Positions 48,453 to 55,898 of a stretch of DNA of 64,000 bases are shown here, piece by piece. The translations under genes were made by a program, and so were the position numbers. Position 1 is the first letter of the stretch. Every line of letters begins with the position of its first letter. The stretch comes from Pseudomonadota bacterium (GTDB lineage: Bacteria; Pseudomonadota; Gammaproteobacteria; Burkholderiales; Rhodocyclaceae). The stretch is taken from contig JAGTRU010000001.1 of assembly GCA_018261905.1 (NCBI GenBank), positions 186,001 to 250,000 on the forward strand, given 5' to 3'. Under the pieces are notes generated by a model. It did not search any database. It was not told the origin of the DNA and saw nothing but the letters and a program-made list of their open reading frames with translations.

Positions 48453-49265
48453 CTAGGAGCGGGGTTCGCCCCGGCGATTGACGGTAACGGTGGCGCCGGG
48501 CGGCGAACTCATCTGGACATGGTGTTCGCGACCGCGGAAGGTGTAGGTCACCTCCCAGTAATCGACCCGGGTCTGGCGCGGCGTTTCCTCGCAACGCTGC
48601 ACCTCGCGCACTGCGGCCGGCTGGCCGTCGCCGCGCCCGACATTGGCACCGAGCAATCCACCGCCGACGGCACCGCCGACCGTGGCGATATCCCGGCCGG
48701 TGCCGCGTCCGATCTGGTGACCGAGAATGCCGCCGATCACGGCGCCGGCAATGGCCCCCGGGACATTGGCCGTGCTTTGCTCTTCGGCCACCTGCTGGCG
48801 CTCGATCCAGCAGCGCTGCTCGGGTGGTCCGACGATGGCTCGCACCGAGCTGACATCGGCCTCGAACAGCCGCTCATTGGCGCGCCGGCTGTTGTCGTAG
48901 ACCGGCTCCGGCGGCGGCGCGAAACGCTCGTCGTCGATGCGTGCGCTACGTCGCACGCTGCGCGCCGAGGAAATCCGATCATTCAGTCCCATCGCTGCCA
49001 GCGAGCGATAACGACCGGGCGCCAGGACGACGCAGCGACCGCTGAAACGGATGTCTTCGCAAACTTCCCAGCGTTCGCGCAAGACGATGACCGACGAGGC
49101 GCGATCATTGAAACCCTGGCGTCCGAAGTTTTCGACATCGTCCCAGCGCGGGCTGAAGCTACGCCCGGCAAAGCTTTCATGTTCATAAAAGGTGAGCTGG
49201 GCGATCGCCGGCCAGGCGAGCAAGGCCCCGACCAGGGCCAGGGCAGCGTTGCGGAATGTATTCAT
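48453..49265 (-). CDS. Beta/gamma-crystallin and glycine-zipper envelope protein
   Basis: 270 aa. Start MNTFRNAALALVGALL at 49265, with GGAG eight bases upstream; the Met two codons earlier is too close to the ribosome site. Signal peptide to about residue 22 (AWPAIAQ). Two crystallin-type Greek-key motifs follow (LTFYEHESFAGRSFSPRWDDVENF; WEVCEDIRFSGRCVVLAPGRY), then a glycine-zipper segment (AIAGAVIGGILGHQIGRGTG; GGAVGGGLLGANVG) and a C-terminal beta part ending NRRGEPRS. Crystallin domains bind calcium and the zipper inserts in membrane, so this is probably a periplasm-facing envelope protein. Confidence 0.82.
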   Translation of the reverse strand: MNTFRNAALALVGALLAWPAIAQLTFYEHESFAGRSFSPRWDDVENFGRQGFNDRASSVIVLRERWEVCEDIRFSGRCVVLAPGRYRSLAAMGLNDRISSARSVRRSARIDDERFAPPPEPVYDNSRRANERLFEADVSSVRAIVGPPEQRCWIERQQVAEEQSTANVPGAIAGAVIGGILGHQIGRGTGRDIATVGGAVGGGLLGANVGRGDGQPAAVREVQRCEETPRQTRVDYWEVTYTFRGREHHVQMSSPPGATVTVNRRGEPRS

Positions 49266-49330
49266 TGTCATTGCTCCGGGGTAAACAGCGTTTCGCCCGG
49301 TGGCGTCGCCGCTTTTGCTGATCGTCTCCC

Positions 49331-49369
49331 GCCCGGCAGCCCACCCGCTTGACCAGGTGGCTGCCGGGC
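49331..49369 (-). terminator. Strong hairpin after the 190-aa periplasmic gene
   Basis: Stem GCCCGGCAGCC(C)ACC with GGTGGCTGCCGGGC, one bulged base, ten-base loop. It lies 76 nt beyond the stop at 49445. No T-run. Confidence 0.55.
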
Positions 49370-49444
49370 GGGCCGACCACTCCACCAGGACCGGCGGCAA
49401 CGGCAATAGGTCGCTGTCGGCGGCACTGGTTCAGACCGCGCCGG

Positions 49445-50017
49445 TTACTTGGCGTATTTCATCTTGGCTTGTTCCAGGCAAGCATCTTTGGCACTACCGG
49501 CCAGGGCATCGCACTTTTCCTTGGCAACGGCGAAATTGGCATCCTTCTTGTCGGTTTTGGCATCCTGGCGGGCATCGCTCATCTTTTCGTTGGCCGTTTT
49601 GGTCGCCTCAGAGCTCTTCAAAGCGATCTTGGCATCGGCCTTGGCGGTCGTTTCGGCCGCTTTCGCTTCCTTGACACAGACGTCCTTGGCATTGCCGGCC
49701 TTGTCGTCGCAATGCTCCTTGGCGATGGCATAGGCCGCCTCGGCCTTGGCGACACTGACCTCGTAATGCGCCTTGGCGCTCGGTTTGTAGCTGGCAGCAA
49801 GCTCAGCCAGGCCGACCTTTTCGGTGCCGTTGGCTTCTGCCATGCAGATGTCGCCGCCGTTGCCGGACATCGACGAACAACTGGCCTTGGCGTTCTTGTA
49901 TTCAGCCGAGATCTTGTCCTTGGCCGCTTTGTATTCCGCCTTGCTGATGCCTTCGGCCATGGCCCCGGCGCTGAATGCCAAAGCAAGGGCCAGGGTAATT
50001 GCGCTGATTTTGTTCAT
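49445..50017 (-). CDS. Periplasmic protein with three Cys-pair repeats
   Basis: 190 aa. ATG 50017 gives a clean signal peptide (MNKISAITLALALAFSAGAMAEG). The mature protein is Ala/Lys-rich and helical, with a repeated unit: SCSSMSGNGGDICMAEA, HCDDKAGNAKDVCVKEA and KCDALAGSAKDACLEQA. Each unit has two Cys eleven residues apart, so three disulfides are possible. The 21-nt motif lies 173 nt upstream. Function unknown; a stress-linked envelope role is inferred from its neighbours. Confidence 0.75.
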   Translation of the reverse strand: MNKISAITLALALAFSAGAMAEGISKAEYKAAKDKISAEYKNAKASCSSMSGNGGDICMAEANGTEKVGLAELAASYKPSAKAHYEVSVAKAEAAYAIAKEHCDDKAGNAKDVCVKEAKAAETTAKADAKIALKSSEATKTANEKMSDARQDAKTDKKDANFAVAKEKCDALAGSAKDACLEQAKMKYAK

Positions 50018-50189
50018 CGTTGTTCCTTCGGGTTTTATGTCGCTAGTCTGGCGTCGGCAGGTAATGCTCGACCTGCCCATCTCGGCGCCGGGATCGCACC
50101 GGGTGAGAACCCGGCGCCTCGCCGCGGCCCGGGGGCTTCAAGATCCCGTGGCAGCGCTGTTGCAAGCCTGGGACTGGTGCCCCGGCCCG

Positions 50190-50210
50190 TCTGTGGCCTG
50201 CCGCACATAG
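50190..50210 (-). promoter_or_regulatory. 21-nt motif, copy 3
   Basis: On the minus strand CTATGTG, nine bases, ACAGA, pointing at the 190-aa gene. Confidence 0.55.
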
Positions 50211-50282
50211 GCGGGATTTGCGGTCGAGTCATGTTCCGGCACGGCCCTTCGCCAGCAATGTCGTTCGAATGAAATTAACGCC

Positions 50283-50303
50283 CTATGTGCGCTGTCCAAC
50301 GGA
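50283..50303 (+). promoter_or_regulatory. 21-nt motif, copy 4
   Basis: CTATGTG, nine bases, ACGGA, 103 nt before the SYLF gene. Confidence 0.55.
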
Positions 50304-50405
50304 AGGGTGCGTTCGGGACGCCTAGTCTGCCTGGAGGAAAGCATGTGGAATACGTCCTTCCGGGCTTTCCGTTGCGGCTTTCCGCATTACTTAAAGGATA
50401 TAAAA

Positions 50406-50969
50406 ATGACTAATCTACAACGCGTATTGCATCGTTTTCTCCTCGTCGCCAGCGCCACCCTTGCGCTGGCCGCCGTCAGTTCGCAGGCCACGGCTGCCAC
50501 CGCCGAAGATCTGAGCGCCGATGCCGCCCAGTCCCTGCAATCGCTGTACAAGACCCACCCGGAAGCCGAAGCCCTCGGCAAAAAAGCCAAAGCCATCCTG
50601 GTTTTCCCGAAAATCATCAAGGCCGGCCTGGTCTTCGGCGGCAGTTATGGTGAAGGCGTACTGACCCGCGACGGCCATGGCGCCGGCTATTACAATTCCG
50701 TATCGGCCTCCTGGGGCTGGCAAGCGGGGGCCGAATCCTATGGCTACGTCGTCTTCCTGATGAGCAGCAAGGCCGTCAAGTACCTCGACGACTCCAAGGG
50801 CTGGGAAATCGGCGTCGGTCCGACCGTCGTCGCAGTCAATGAAGGCATCGCCAAGAATCTATCCACTTCGACCCTGAAAAACGATGCCTACGCCTACATT
50901 TTCGACCAGCAAGGTCTGATGGTCAGCCTGAGCATCGAAGGCACCAAGATCACCAAGATCAAGCGTTGA
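50406..50969 (+). CDS. SYLF-domain (Ysc84-type) lipid-binding protein
   Basis: 187 aa from ATG 50406, with AAAGGA seven bases upstream. Signal peptide to about residue 30 (LALAAVSSQATAA). SYLF pattern: KKAKAILVFPKIIKAGLVFGGSYGEGVL, GYYNSVSASWGWQAGAESYGYVVFLMS, GWEIGVGPTVVAV, YAYIFDQQGLMVSLSIEGTKI. This domain binds phospholipid, and bacterial members are periplasmic and stress-induced. Confidence 0.88.
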   Translation: MTNLQRVLHRFLLVASATLALAAVSSQATAATAEDLSADAAQSLQSLYKTHPEAEALGKKAKAILVFPKIIKAGLVFGGSYGEGVLTRDGHGAGYYNSVSASWGWQAGAESYGYVVFLMSSKAVKYLDDSKGWEIGVGPTVVAVNEGIAKNLSTSTLKNDAYAYIFDQQGLMVSLSIEGTKITKIKR

Positions 50970-51034
50970 AACGCAAATTGCCCTGACCCCATCAGCCCGC
51001 TCCCTTGCCGTCAGGTTTGGGGAGCGGTGGCGCG

Positions 51035-51051
51035 ACCGGGCAATGCCCGGT
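51035..51051. terminator. Hairpin between convergent genes
   Basis: ACCGGGCA-A-TGCCCGGT, perfect 8-bp stem, between the SYLF gene and the convergent lipoprotein gene. It can act in both directions. Confidence 0.6.
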
Positions 51052-51064
51052 TGAGCCCGCCGGG

Positions 51065-51727
51065 TCAAGGAGCGGCATAAGCCGCCGCGACAGCAGGACG
51101 CCATAGCCCTGCCCCAGTCTGGCAAAAGATCGCCAACTCGCCCAACACCGCGGCGATCGCCGCATTGGCCGCGCCCACCCCGCCCTTGGCATCGTCGCTG
51201 GCGGCCGCCCGACTGGCCGAAAATTCGCGCCAGGCCAGCACCTGCCGCGTCGTGTTGTGCACCAGATAGGCCCGTAGCGTTAGCTCGACCCGGCTCGGCT
51301 GGCTGCTGAAATCCTGTTGCAGGCGCAGGATTTCGCTATCCAGCCGCAGTTCGCCCAAGGCCGAGCTCGGGGTCAGCACGACCGCCCGGAATCCCCCCTG
51401 TTGTTGCAGCCTCGCCACCAGCAGCGGCGCCAGCATGCGGGCCGGTGTATCGACCCATTCGCTGTGGGCAAAATATTCCAGCTGATGGGCCGCCCGCTGG
51501 TAAATGATGTGCTGACTGTCAAAACCCGGCGCCGCGCGCGGCGGGCTGACGAGCAGCGTCAGGGCCGCGGCGGCGGTCGGCGCTGGCGGGTCCGTGCGGC
51601 TCACCCCTTCGAGGGCATAGAACACCGAGCGCGGGCTGGTTGCCGGCAACAGGTTGCCGCAGGCGCCGCTTATCGCCAGCAGACCTGCCACGGCAAGACA
51701 GCGCCCGGCGAAAACGGGATAACTCAT
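51065..51727 (-). CDS. ABC-type transport auxiliary lipoprotein (PqiC-like)
   Basis: 220 aa. Lipobox ISGAC near Cys23, then the ABC_trans_aux domain (SVFYALEG, LTLLVSPPRAAPGFDSQHIIYQRAAHQLEYFAHSEWVDTPARMLAPLLVARLQQQG). It is the last gene of the leftward Mla-type operon and overlaps the MCE gene by 4 bp. In PqiABC and similar systems this lipoprotein links the MCE tunnel to the outer membrane. Confidence 0.88.
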   Translation of the reverse strand: MSYPVFAGRCLAVAGLLAISGACGNLLPATSPRSVFYALEGVSRTDPPAPTAAAALTLLVSPPRAAPGFDSQHIIYQRAAHQLEYFAHSEWVDTPARMLAPLLVARLQQQGGFRAVVLTPSSALGELRLDSEILRLQQDFSSQPSRVELTLRAYLVHNTTRQVLAWREFSASRAAASDDAKGGVGAANAAIAAVLGELAIFCQTGAGLWRPAVAAAYAAP

Positions 51728-52671
51728 GGCTTTTTCCCTCCGTCGGCTTCGCCCGGCCCTTCCTGGACGGTTTTCCGGCCGAGCAGCAGGCCGGACGGAT
51801 TGCGCTCGGTTTGTTCGCTAAGACGGCGCAAGGAGCTCGCCAGGACGCTGAGTTCGCCGAGCAGGCGTTCCAGTTCGGGCTGCGTTTCCTGGCTGAAGCG
51901 ATGCACTCCGGCGCCGACCGCGTCGACCATCTGACCGGTGCGGTCGCTGGTCCGGGTAACCGCATTGCCCATTTTTTCGATGGCCTCGGCGCTTTTGCCG
52001 AGACGCTCGAGCAGTGGCTGGAGATCGGCCGTGGCGCGCGCCGTATTGGCAAACGTCCGGGCCGCATCGGCGATCCCCGCATCGAGCGCGGCATTGCGCG
52101 CGGCGACGGTCCGCGTGATGCTGGCGAGATCGGCCAGCGCCTGGCTGAAGGCGGCCTGGTTTTGTTCGCTGAGCATGGCGTTGATGTTGTTCGAGGTACT
52201 GTCCAGCTTGCTCAGCACCGTGCCCAAGATGTTTTCCAGGCGGGCGGCGAGCGACGGCTTGGTCTGGATAACCGGATACTCGGTGTCGGCGGCGGCGCGC
52301 AATGGCGGGCTGAGGCGCCCGCCGCCGCTCAGTTCGACATAGGCGATGCCGGTCAGGCCCTGGGTTTTGAGGACGGCCAGCGTATCTTCCTTGATCGGCG
52401 TGCCGCGCTCGATGGCGAAGAGCAGATTGACCCGCTGCGGGCTGCCCGGATCGAGCTGGATTTGCTGCACCTTGCCGACATCGACGCCGTTGTATTTGAC
52501 CGGCGCGTTGATGTTGAGCCCGGCCACCGACTCGTCTTCGATGGCCAGGTAGAGATCGTATTTTTTCCCGAAGGCGCCGCCGGCCGCCAGCCACAGCGCG
52601 CCGCCGACCAATAGCGCGCCGAGAATGAGGACAAAGGCGCCGACCAGGGCGTAATTGACTTTGTTTTCCAC
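51724..52671 (-). CDS. MCE-domain lipid transport protein (MlaD/PqiB-like)
   Basis: 315 aa from GTG 52671 (read M-ENKVNYALVGAFVLILGALLVGG), chosen because AGGAGG lies nine bases upstream; the longer frame runs back into the ATPase gene. One N-terminal membrane helix, one MCE domain (YDLYLAIEDESVAGLNINAPVKYNGVDVGKVQQIQLD; LKTQGLTGIAYVELSGG) and a long helical C-terminus (about 150-300). Single-MCE proteins form hexameric rings that shuttle phospholipids across the periplasm. It lies 1 nt after the ATPase stop. Confidence 0.9.
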   Translation of the reverse strand: MENKVNYALVGAFVLILGALLVGGALWLAAGGAFGKKYDLYLAIEDESVAGLNINAPVKYNGVDVGKVQQIQLDPGSPQRVNLLFAIERGTPIKEDTLAVLKTQGLTGIAYVELSGGGRLSPPLRAAADTEYPVIQTKPSLAARLENILGTVLSKLDSTSNNINAMLSEQNQAAFSQALADLASITRTVAARNAALDAGIADAARTFANTARATADLQPLLERLGKSAEAIEKMGNAVTRTSDRTGQMVDAVGAGVHRFSQETQPELERLLGELSVLASSLRRLSEQTERNPSGLLLGRKTVQEGPGEADGGKKP

Positions 52672-52672
52672 C

Positions 52673-53473
52673 TTAGCCGACCTCCTGCGGATTGGCCGTG
52701 CGCCAGCCTTCCTGGGCCTGCGCGGCACGAGCCCGCGGGCCGGCGAAGAACGGGCGGAGCGCCGGGTTGTCCTGTTGCGCCAGTTGCGCCATGCTGCCGA
52801 CCGCCTGCACCTTGCCGTCGCCGAGAACGGCGACACGGTCGGCCAGTTGCCACAACAAGTCGAGATCATGGGTAATGATGACCACCGTCAGGCCGAACAG
52901 ATCGCGCACTTCGCGCACCAGGCGATCGACCTGGTCGGCGCTTTCGGGATCGAGGCCGGCCGTCGGTTCGTCGAGAAAAAGCAGTTCCGGATCGAGGGCC
53001 AGGGCGCGCGCCAGGGCGGCGCGCTTCAACATGCCGCCGCTCAGCTCGGCCGGATACTGCGCCCCGACCTCCGGCGCCAAGCCGGTCATGGCCAGTTTCC
53101 AGGCGGCGATCTGATCGATCAGGGCGTCGTCCAGCCCGCTATGTTCGCGCAGCGGCAGGCCAATGTTTTCACTCACCGTCAGCGCCCCGAACAGGCCGCC
53201 ATGCTGGAACATCACGCCCCAGCGCCGGCGCAGCGCGAGGGCCGCGGCGGCCGTAATATTCTCGAGATCGACGCCGAGAACGCGGATCGTCCCGGCATTC
53301 GGCTGCTGCAAGAGGATCATTTCGCGCAACAAGGTCGATTTTCCCGAACCGCTGCCGCCGACCAGAGCGAAAATCTCGGCCCGGCGCACCTCGAGGTCGA
53401 GTTCGGCATGCACGACATGGTCGCCGAAGCGGGTCGCCAACTGCCGGATGGTGATGGCGGCCGGCTCGCTCAT
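52673..53473 (-). CDS. Mla-type ABC transporter ATPase (MlaF-like)
   Basis: 266 aa from ATG 53473 (MSEPAAITIRQLATRFGDH), inside a longer frame that overlaps the permease gene. Walker A GGSGSGKST (39-47), Q-loop WGVMFQHGGLFGALTV, signature LSGGMLKRAALARAL and Walker B LLFLDEPTAGLDP. The Gln-His-Gly and GGLF features are typical of the MlaF group. It drives phospholipid movement with the permease and MCE protein. Confidence 0.92.
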   Translation of the reverse strand: MSEPAAITIRQLATRFGDHVVHAELDLEVRRAEIFALVGGSGSGKSTLLREMILLQQPNAGTIRVLGVDLENITAAAALALRRRWGVMFQHGGLFGALTVSENIGLPLREHSGLDDALIDQIAAWKLAMTGLAPEVGAQYPAELSGGMLKRAALARALALDPELLFLDEPTAGLDPESADQVDRLVREVRDLFGLTVVIITHDLDLLWQLADRVAVLGDGKVQAVGSMAQLAQQDNPALRPFFAGPRARAAQAQEGWRTANPQEVG

Positions 53474-53474
53474 G

Positions 53475-54611
53475 TCACAGGTCCAGGGCACTGAAGGCCA
53501 CCGAGAACAAGGCATCGGCGACGATCACGAGAAATATCGACTGAACCACGCTGCGCGTCGTCTGGCGGCCGACACTGTCCGCCCCGCCGGCCGTACGAAA
53601 GCCCTGGAAACAGCCGATGATGACGATGATGGCAGCGAATACCGGCGCCTTGCCGATACCGACCAGATAAGCGGTGACGCTGACCGCCTTGACGAAGCGC
53701 TCGGCAAACTCGGCAAACCCGACATCAAGCCGGGCGTGCGCCATCAGCATGCCACCGAGCACGCCGAGCAGGTCGGCAAACACCGTCAGCAGCGGCAGGA
53801 CAAGGAGCAGCGCGAGCAATTTCGGCAGCACCAGCAATTCCTCGGGGATGATGCCCAGGGTACGCATGGCGTCGATTTCCTCGGTCACCGCCATGGTCCC
53901 GATCTGGGCGGCATAGGCCGAACCGGAGCGGCCGGCGACGATGATCGCCGTGATCAGCGGGGCGAATTCGCGCAACATCGAGAGGCCGACCAGATCGGCG
54001 ACAAAGATGTTGGCGCCGTACTGCCGCAACTGGTCGGCTCCCTGATAGGCAACGACGACGCCGAGCAGGAAGGAGAGCAGCCCGACAATGGGCAAGGCAT
54101 CGAACCCAGCGCGGCGGATATTGAAGAGAATCGCCCGCCCGCGAAAACGCGCCGGCTGGCGCAGGCTGCCGGCCAGAATGCTGGCCGTTTGGCCGACGAA
54201 GGCGAGCAACGCGGTGGCCTGCGCCAGCGCCGCCAGCGTCCGCCCCCCCACCTCGGCCAGCATCGTCGGCCGGACCACGGCCGGCACCGGGGGCTGCCCG
54301 GCCAGCAGGGCGAGGCGCTGCCGGGCGCGGTCCAGTACTTTGCCAAATTCCGGGCGCAGGCCGTCGATCTCGCCGCCGGCCCCGGCCGCTTGCCGGCGCG
54401 CCAGCAGTCCGGCCAGCACCCAGGCACCGACGCTGTCGAGTTGCTCGATGCCGGCCGCCGTCACGCTGCCGCCGGCCTGACCGGGTGCCGGCAGGCTGGC
54501 CGCCAGGCGCTCGACATCGCCCAGACAATACGCTGTCCAAGCCCCGGATAGCGCCAGCTCGTCCGACTTGGACAGGGCAATTGCGGCGGGGAGCGGGGCA
54601 CACGGGGGCAT
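53475..54611 (-). CDS. MlaE-type permease with N-terminal STAS domain
   Basis: 378 aa from ATG 54611 (MPPCAPLPAAIALSK), with AGG eight bases upstream. Residues 15-85 form a STAS-like domain (ELALSGAWTAYCLGDVERLAASL; AAGIEQLDSVGAWVLAGLL) corresponding to a fused MlaB. The MlaE domain follows: RRAGFDALPIVGLLSFLLGVVVAYQGADQLRQYG, GRSGSAYAAQIGTM and EEIDAMRTLGI. This is the first gene of the operon permease-ATPase-MCE-lipoprotein. Inner membrane. Confidence 0.9.
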   Translation of the reverse strand: MPPCAPLPAAIALSKSDELALSGAWTAYCLGDVERLAASLPAPGQAGGSVTAAGIEQLDSVGAWVLAGLLARRQAAGAGGEIDGLRPEFGKVLDRARQRLALLAGQPPVPAVVRPTMLAEVGGRTLAALAQATALLAFVGQTASILAGSLRQPARFRGRAILFNIRRAGFDALPIVGLLSFLLGVVVAYQGADQLRQYGANIFVADLVGLSMLREFAPLITAIIVAGRSGSAYAAQIGTMAVTEEIDAMRTLGIIPEELLVLPKLLALLLVLPLLTVFADLLGVLGGMLMAHARLDVGFAEFAERFVKAVSVTAYLVGIGKAPVFAAIIVIIGCFQGFRTAGGADSVGRQTTRSVVQSIFLVIVADALFSVAFSALDL

Positions 54612-54801
54612 GACTTGAACCTGGGAGAGAGCTGGCAACATAGGGGAAAGTCCGGCGGCGGTTTGTCTGGCAGCGCTCAACGCCTGGCCGGGAGTTGTCG
54701 CCGGGCCTGGCTGAACCCCCGGAACACGGGGTCTGGCCGACGCCCCACCGCCCTGCGGCAAACCGGAGCCGGCGGCCGCTTCGATAGCCGCCGAAAACCG
54801 G

Positions 54802-55146
54802 CTAACGCCTCAGATCAAGCGGGAAAAACAAACTGATCCCCGGCGACTGGCGCGGCTCGTAATACACCGGTGGCGGCACATAGACCGGCTGGGCGTAGTA
54901 ATACGGCCGACGGTATTGCGGCTGGTAGCGATAGCCGCCCCGATCGTCGTGCCATTCGCGTCGGTTCTGCCAGTCGCGCTGACTGTGCTTGTCAAAATGG
55001 CGACCGCGATCATGGCGCTCCCCCTTGTCGGCCGAGGCCGGGCCGGCCAGCAGCAGGCTGAGCGCGACGCCCAGGACAATGGCCAACAGCAGGCGGCGGC
55101 CGAATATCTGGCCATCGCTGTCGGGCAATAATGAATTATTGATCAT
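54802..55146 (-). CDS. Secreted Tyr/Pro-rich protein
   Basis: 114 aa. ATG 55146 gives a signal peptide (RRLLLAIVLGVALSLLLAGPASA). The mature part begins with a charged Arg/His/Asp-rich stretch (HDRGRHFDKHSQRDWQNRREWHDDRGG) followed by YRPYYYAQPVYVPPPVYYEP-like repeats. This composition is common in small betaproteobacterial envelope proteins with PXPV-type repeats. Function unknown. Confidence 0.7.
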   Translation of the reverse strand: MINNSLLPDSDGQIFGRRLLLAIVLGVALSLLLAGPASADKGERHDRGRHFDKHSQRDWQNRREWHDDRGGYRYQPQYRRPYYYAQPVYVPPPVYYEPRQSPGISLFFPLDLRR

Positions 55147-55215
55147 GCTGATCTTCCTTTCCGAGCTGCCCGCGGCTGCCACGAACTGCGCAGCGGCGGC
55201 GATAGAAACCGTTCG

Positions 55216-55743
55216 TCACTTGACGTCCATCTGCGACTGACCATTGGTTGGCCCCTTCTTCGGGCCGTTGCGGTGACCATGCTTGCCACCCCGACTCATG
55301 CCGCTGCCGCGTCGGAACAGGGTGTCGGCTTCGACTTTCTGGGCCGGCGACATGCCCTCGTAAAGCGTCGCGAAGGCCGGCGTCAGCTTGCGGATTCCTT
55401 CGGCGTGGGCGTCGGCGATCTCGCCGTAGGATTTCAGATCATCGACCGCCGTCATCCCCTTGCCCTTATCCTTCCTGGCCTGGGTCAGCGTATCCATGGC
55501 CTTGGCGTTGTCGGTCATCGCCTGCGCCACTTTGGCCCACTGTTCTTCCTGCGCGGCGGTGATTTTTAGTTGGCTGTGCATGTCGTTGATGCGCTGTTCG
55601 CTACGCACGGTGTGGGCCGCCATGCCGGCTTCCATGCCGGCCGCCGGGGCCAGTCCCGGGGCGAGGGCCAGGGTGGCGGCGATGAGCGCGCTGGCGACAA
55701 GCCGGGGACCGGCCTGGTTGAATCGAATGCCGCTTATTTTCAT
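55216..55743 (-). CDS. Spy/CpxP-family periplasmic chaperone-like protein
   Basis: 175 aa from ATG 55743 with GGAG eight bases upstream. Signal peptide to about residue 35 (LALAPGLAPAAG). Contains the LTxxQ-type motifs: INDMHSQLKITAAQEEQWAKVAQAM and LTPAFATLYEGMSPAQKVEADTLF. Such proteins bind unfolded clients in the periplasm under envelope stress. The basic tail is GGKHGHRNGPKKG. The 21-nt motif lies 93 nt upstream. Confidence 0.8.
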   Translation of the reverse strand: MKISGIRFNQAGPRLVASALIAATLALAPGLAPAAGMEAGMAAHTVRSEQRINDMHSQLKITAAQEEQWAKVAQAMTDNAKAMDTLTQARKDKGKGMTAVDDLKSYGEIADAHAEGIRKLTPAFATLYEGMSPAQKVEADTLFRRGSGMSRGGKHGHRNGPKKGPTNGQSQMDVK

Positions 55744-55835
55744 GATCGTTCTCCGGGTGGTTGCAGGTTCCGCATCCCGGATTGAGCCCCGGCCAGCGAC
55801 CTGAACGACCATGATTTGCCTTCCCCCGTCCCTCT

Positions 55836-55856
55836 TCTGTTCGCCAGGACACATAC
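55836..55856 (-). promoter_or_regulatory. 21-nt motif, copy 5
   Basis: On the minus strand GTATGTG, nine bases, ACAGA, 93 nt before the Spy-like gene. Confidence 0.55.
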
Positions 55857-55898
55857 GGCGGAATGAGCCCGGCGCGCCACCGCCGGCCGGCCGCCGGA

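Larger units (their letters stand above)
50018..50405. other. Divergent intergenic region with two 21-nt motifs
   Basis: 388 bp between the leftward 190-aa gene and the rightward SYLF gene. It holds two copies of the 21-nt motif in opposite orientation (50190-50210 and 50283-50303), each pointing at its gene. No other gene was identified. Confidence 0.6.
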
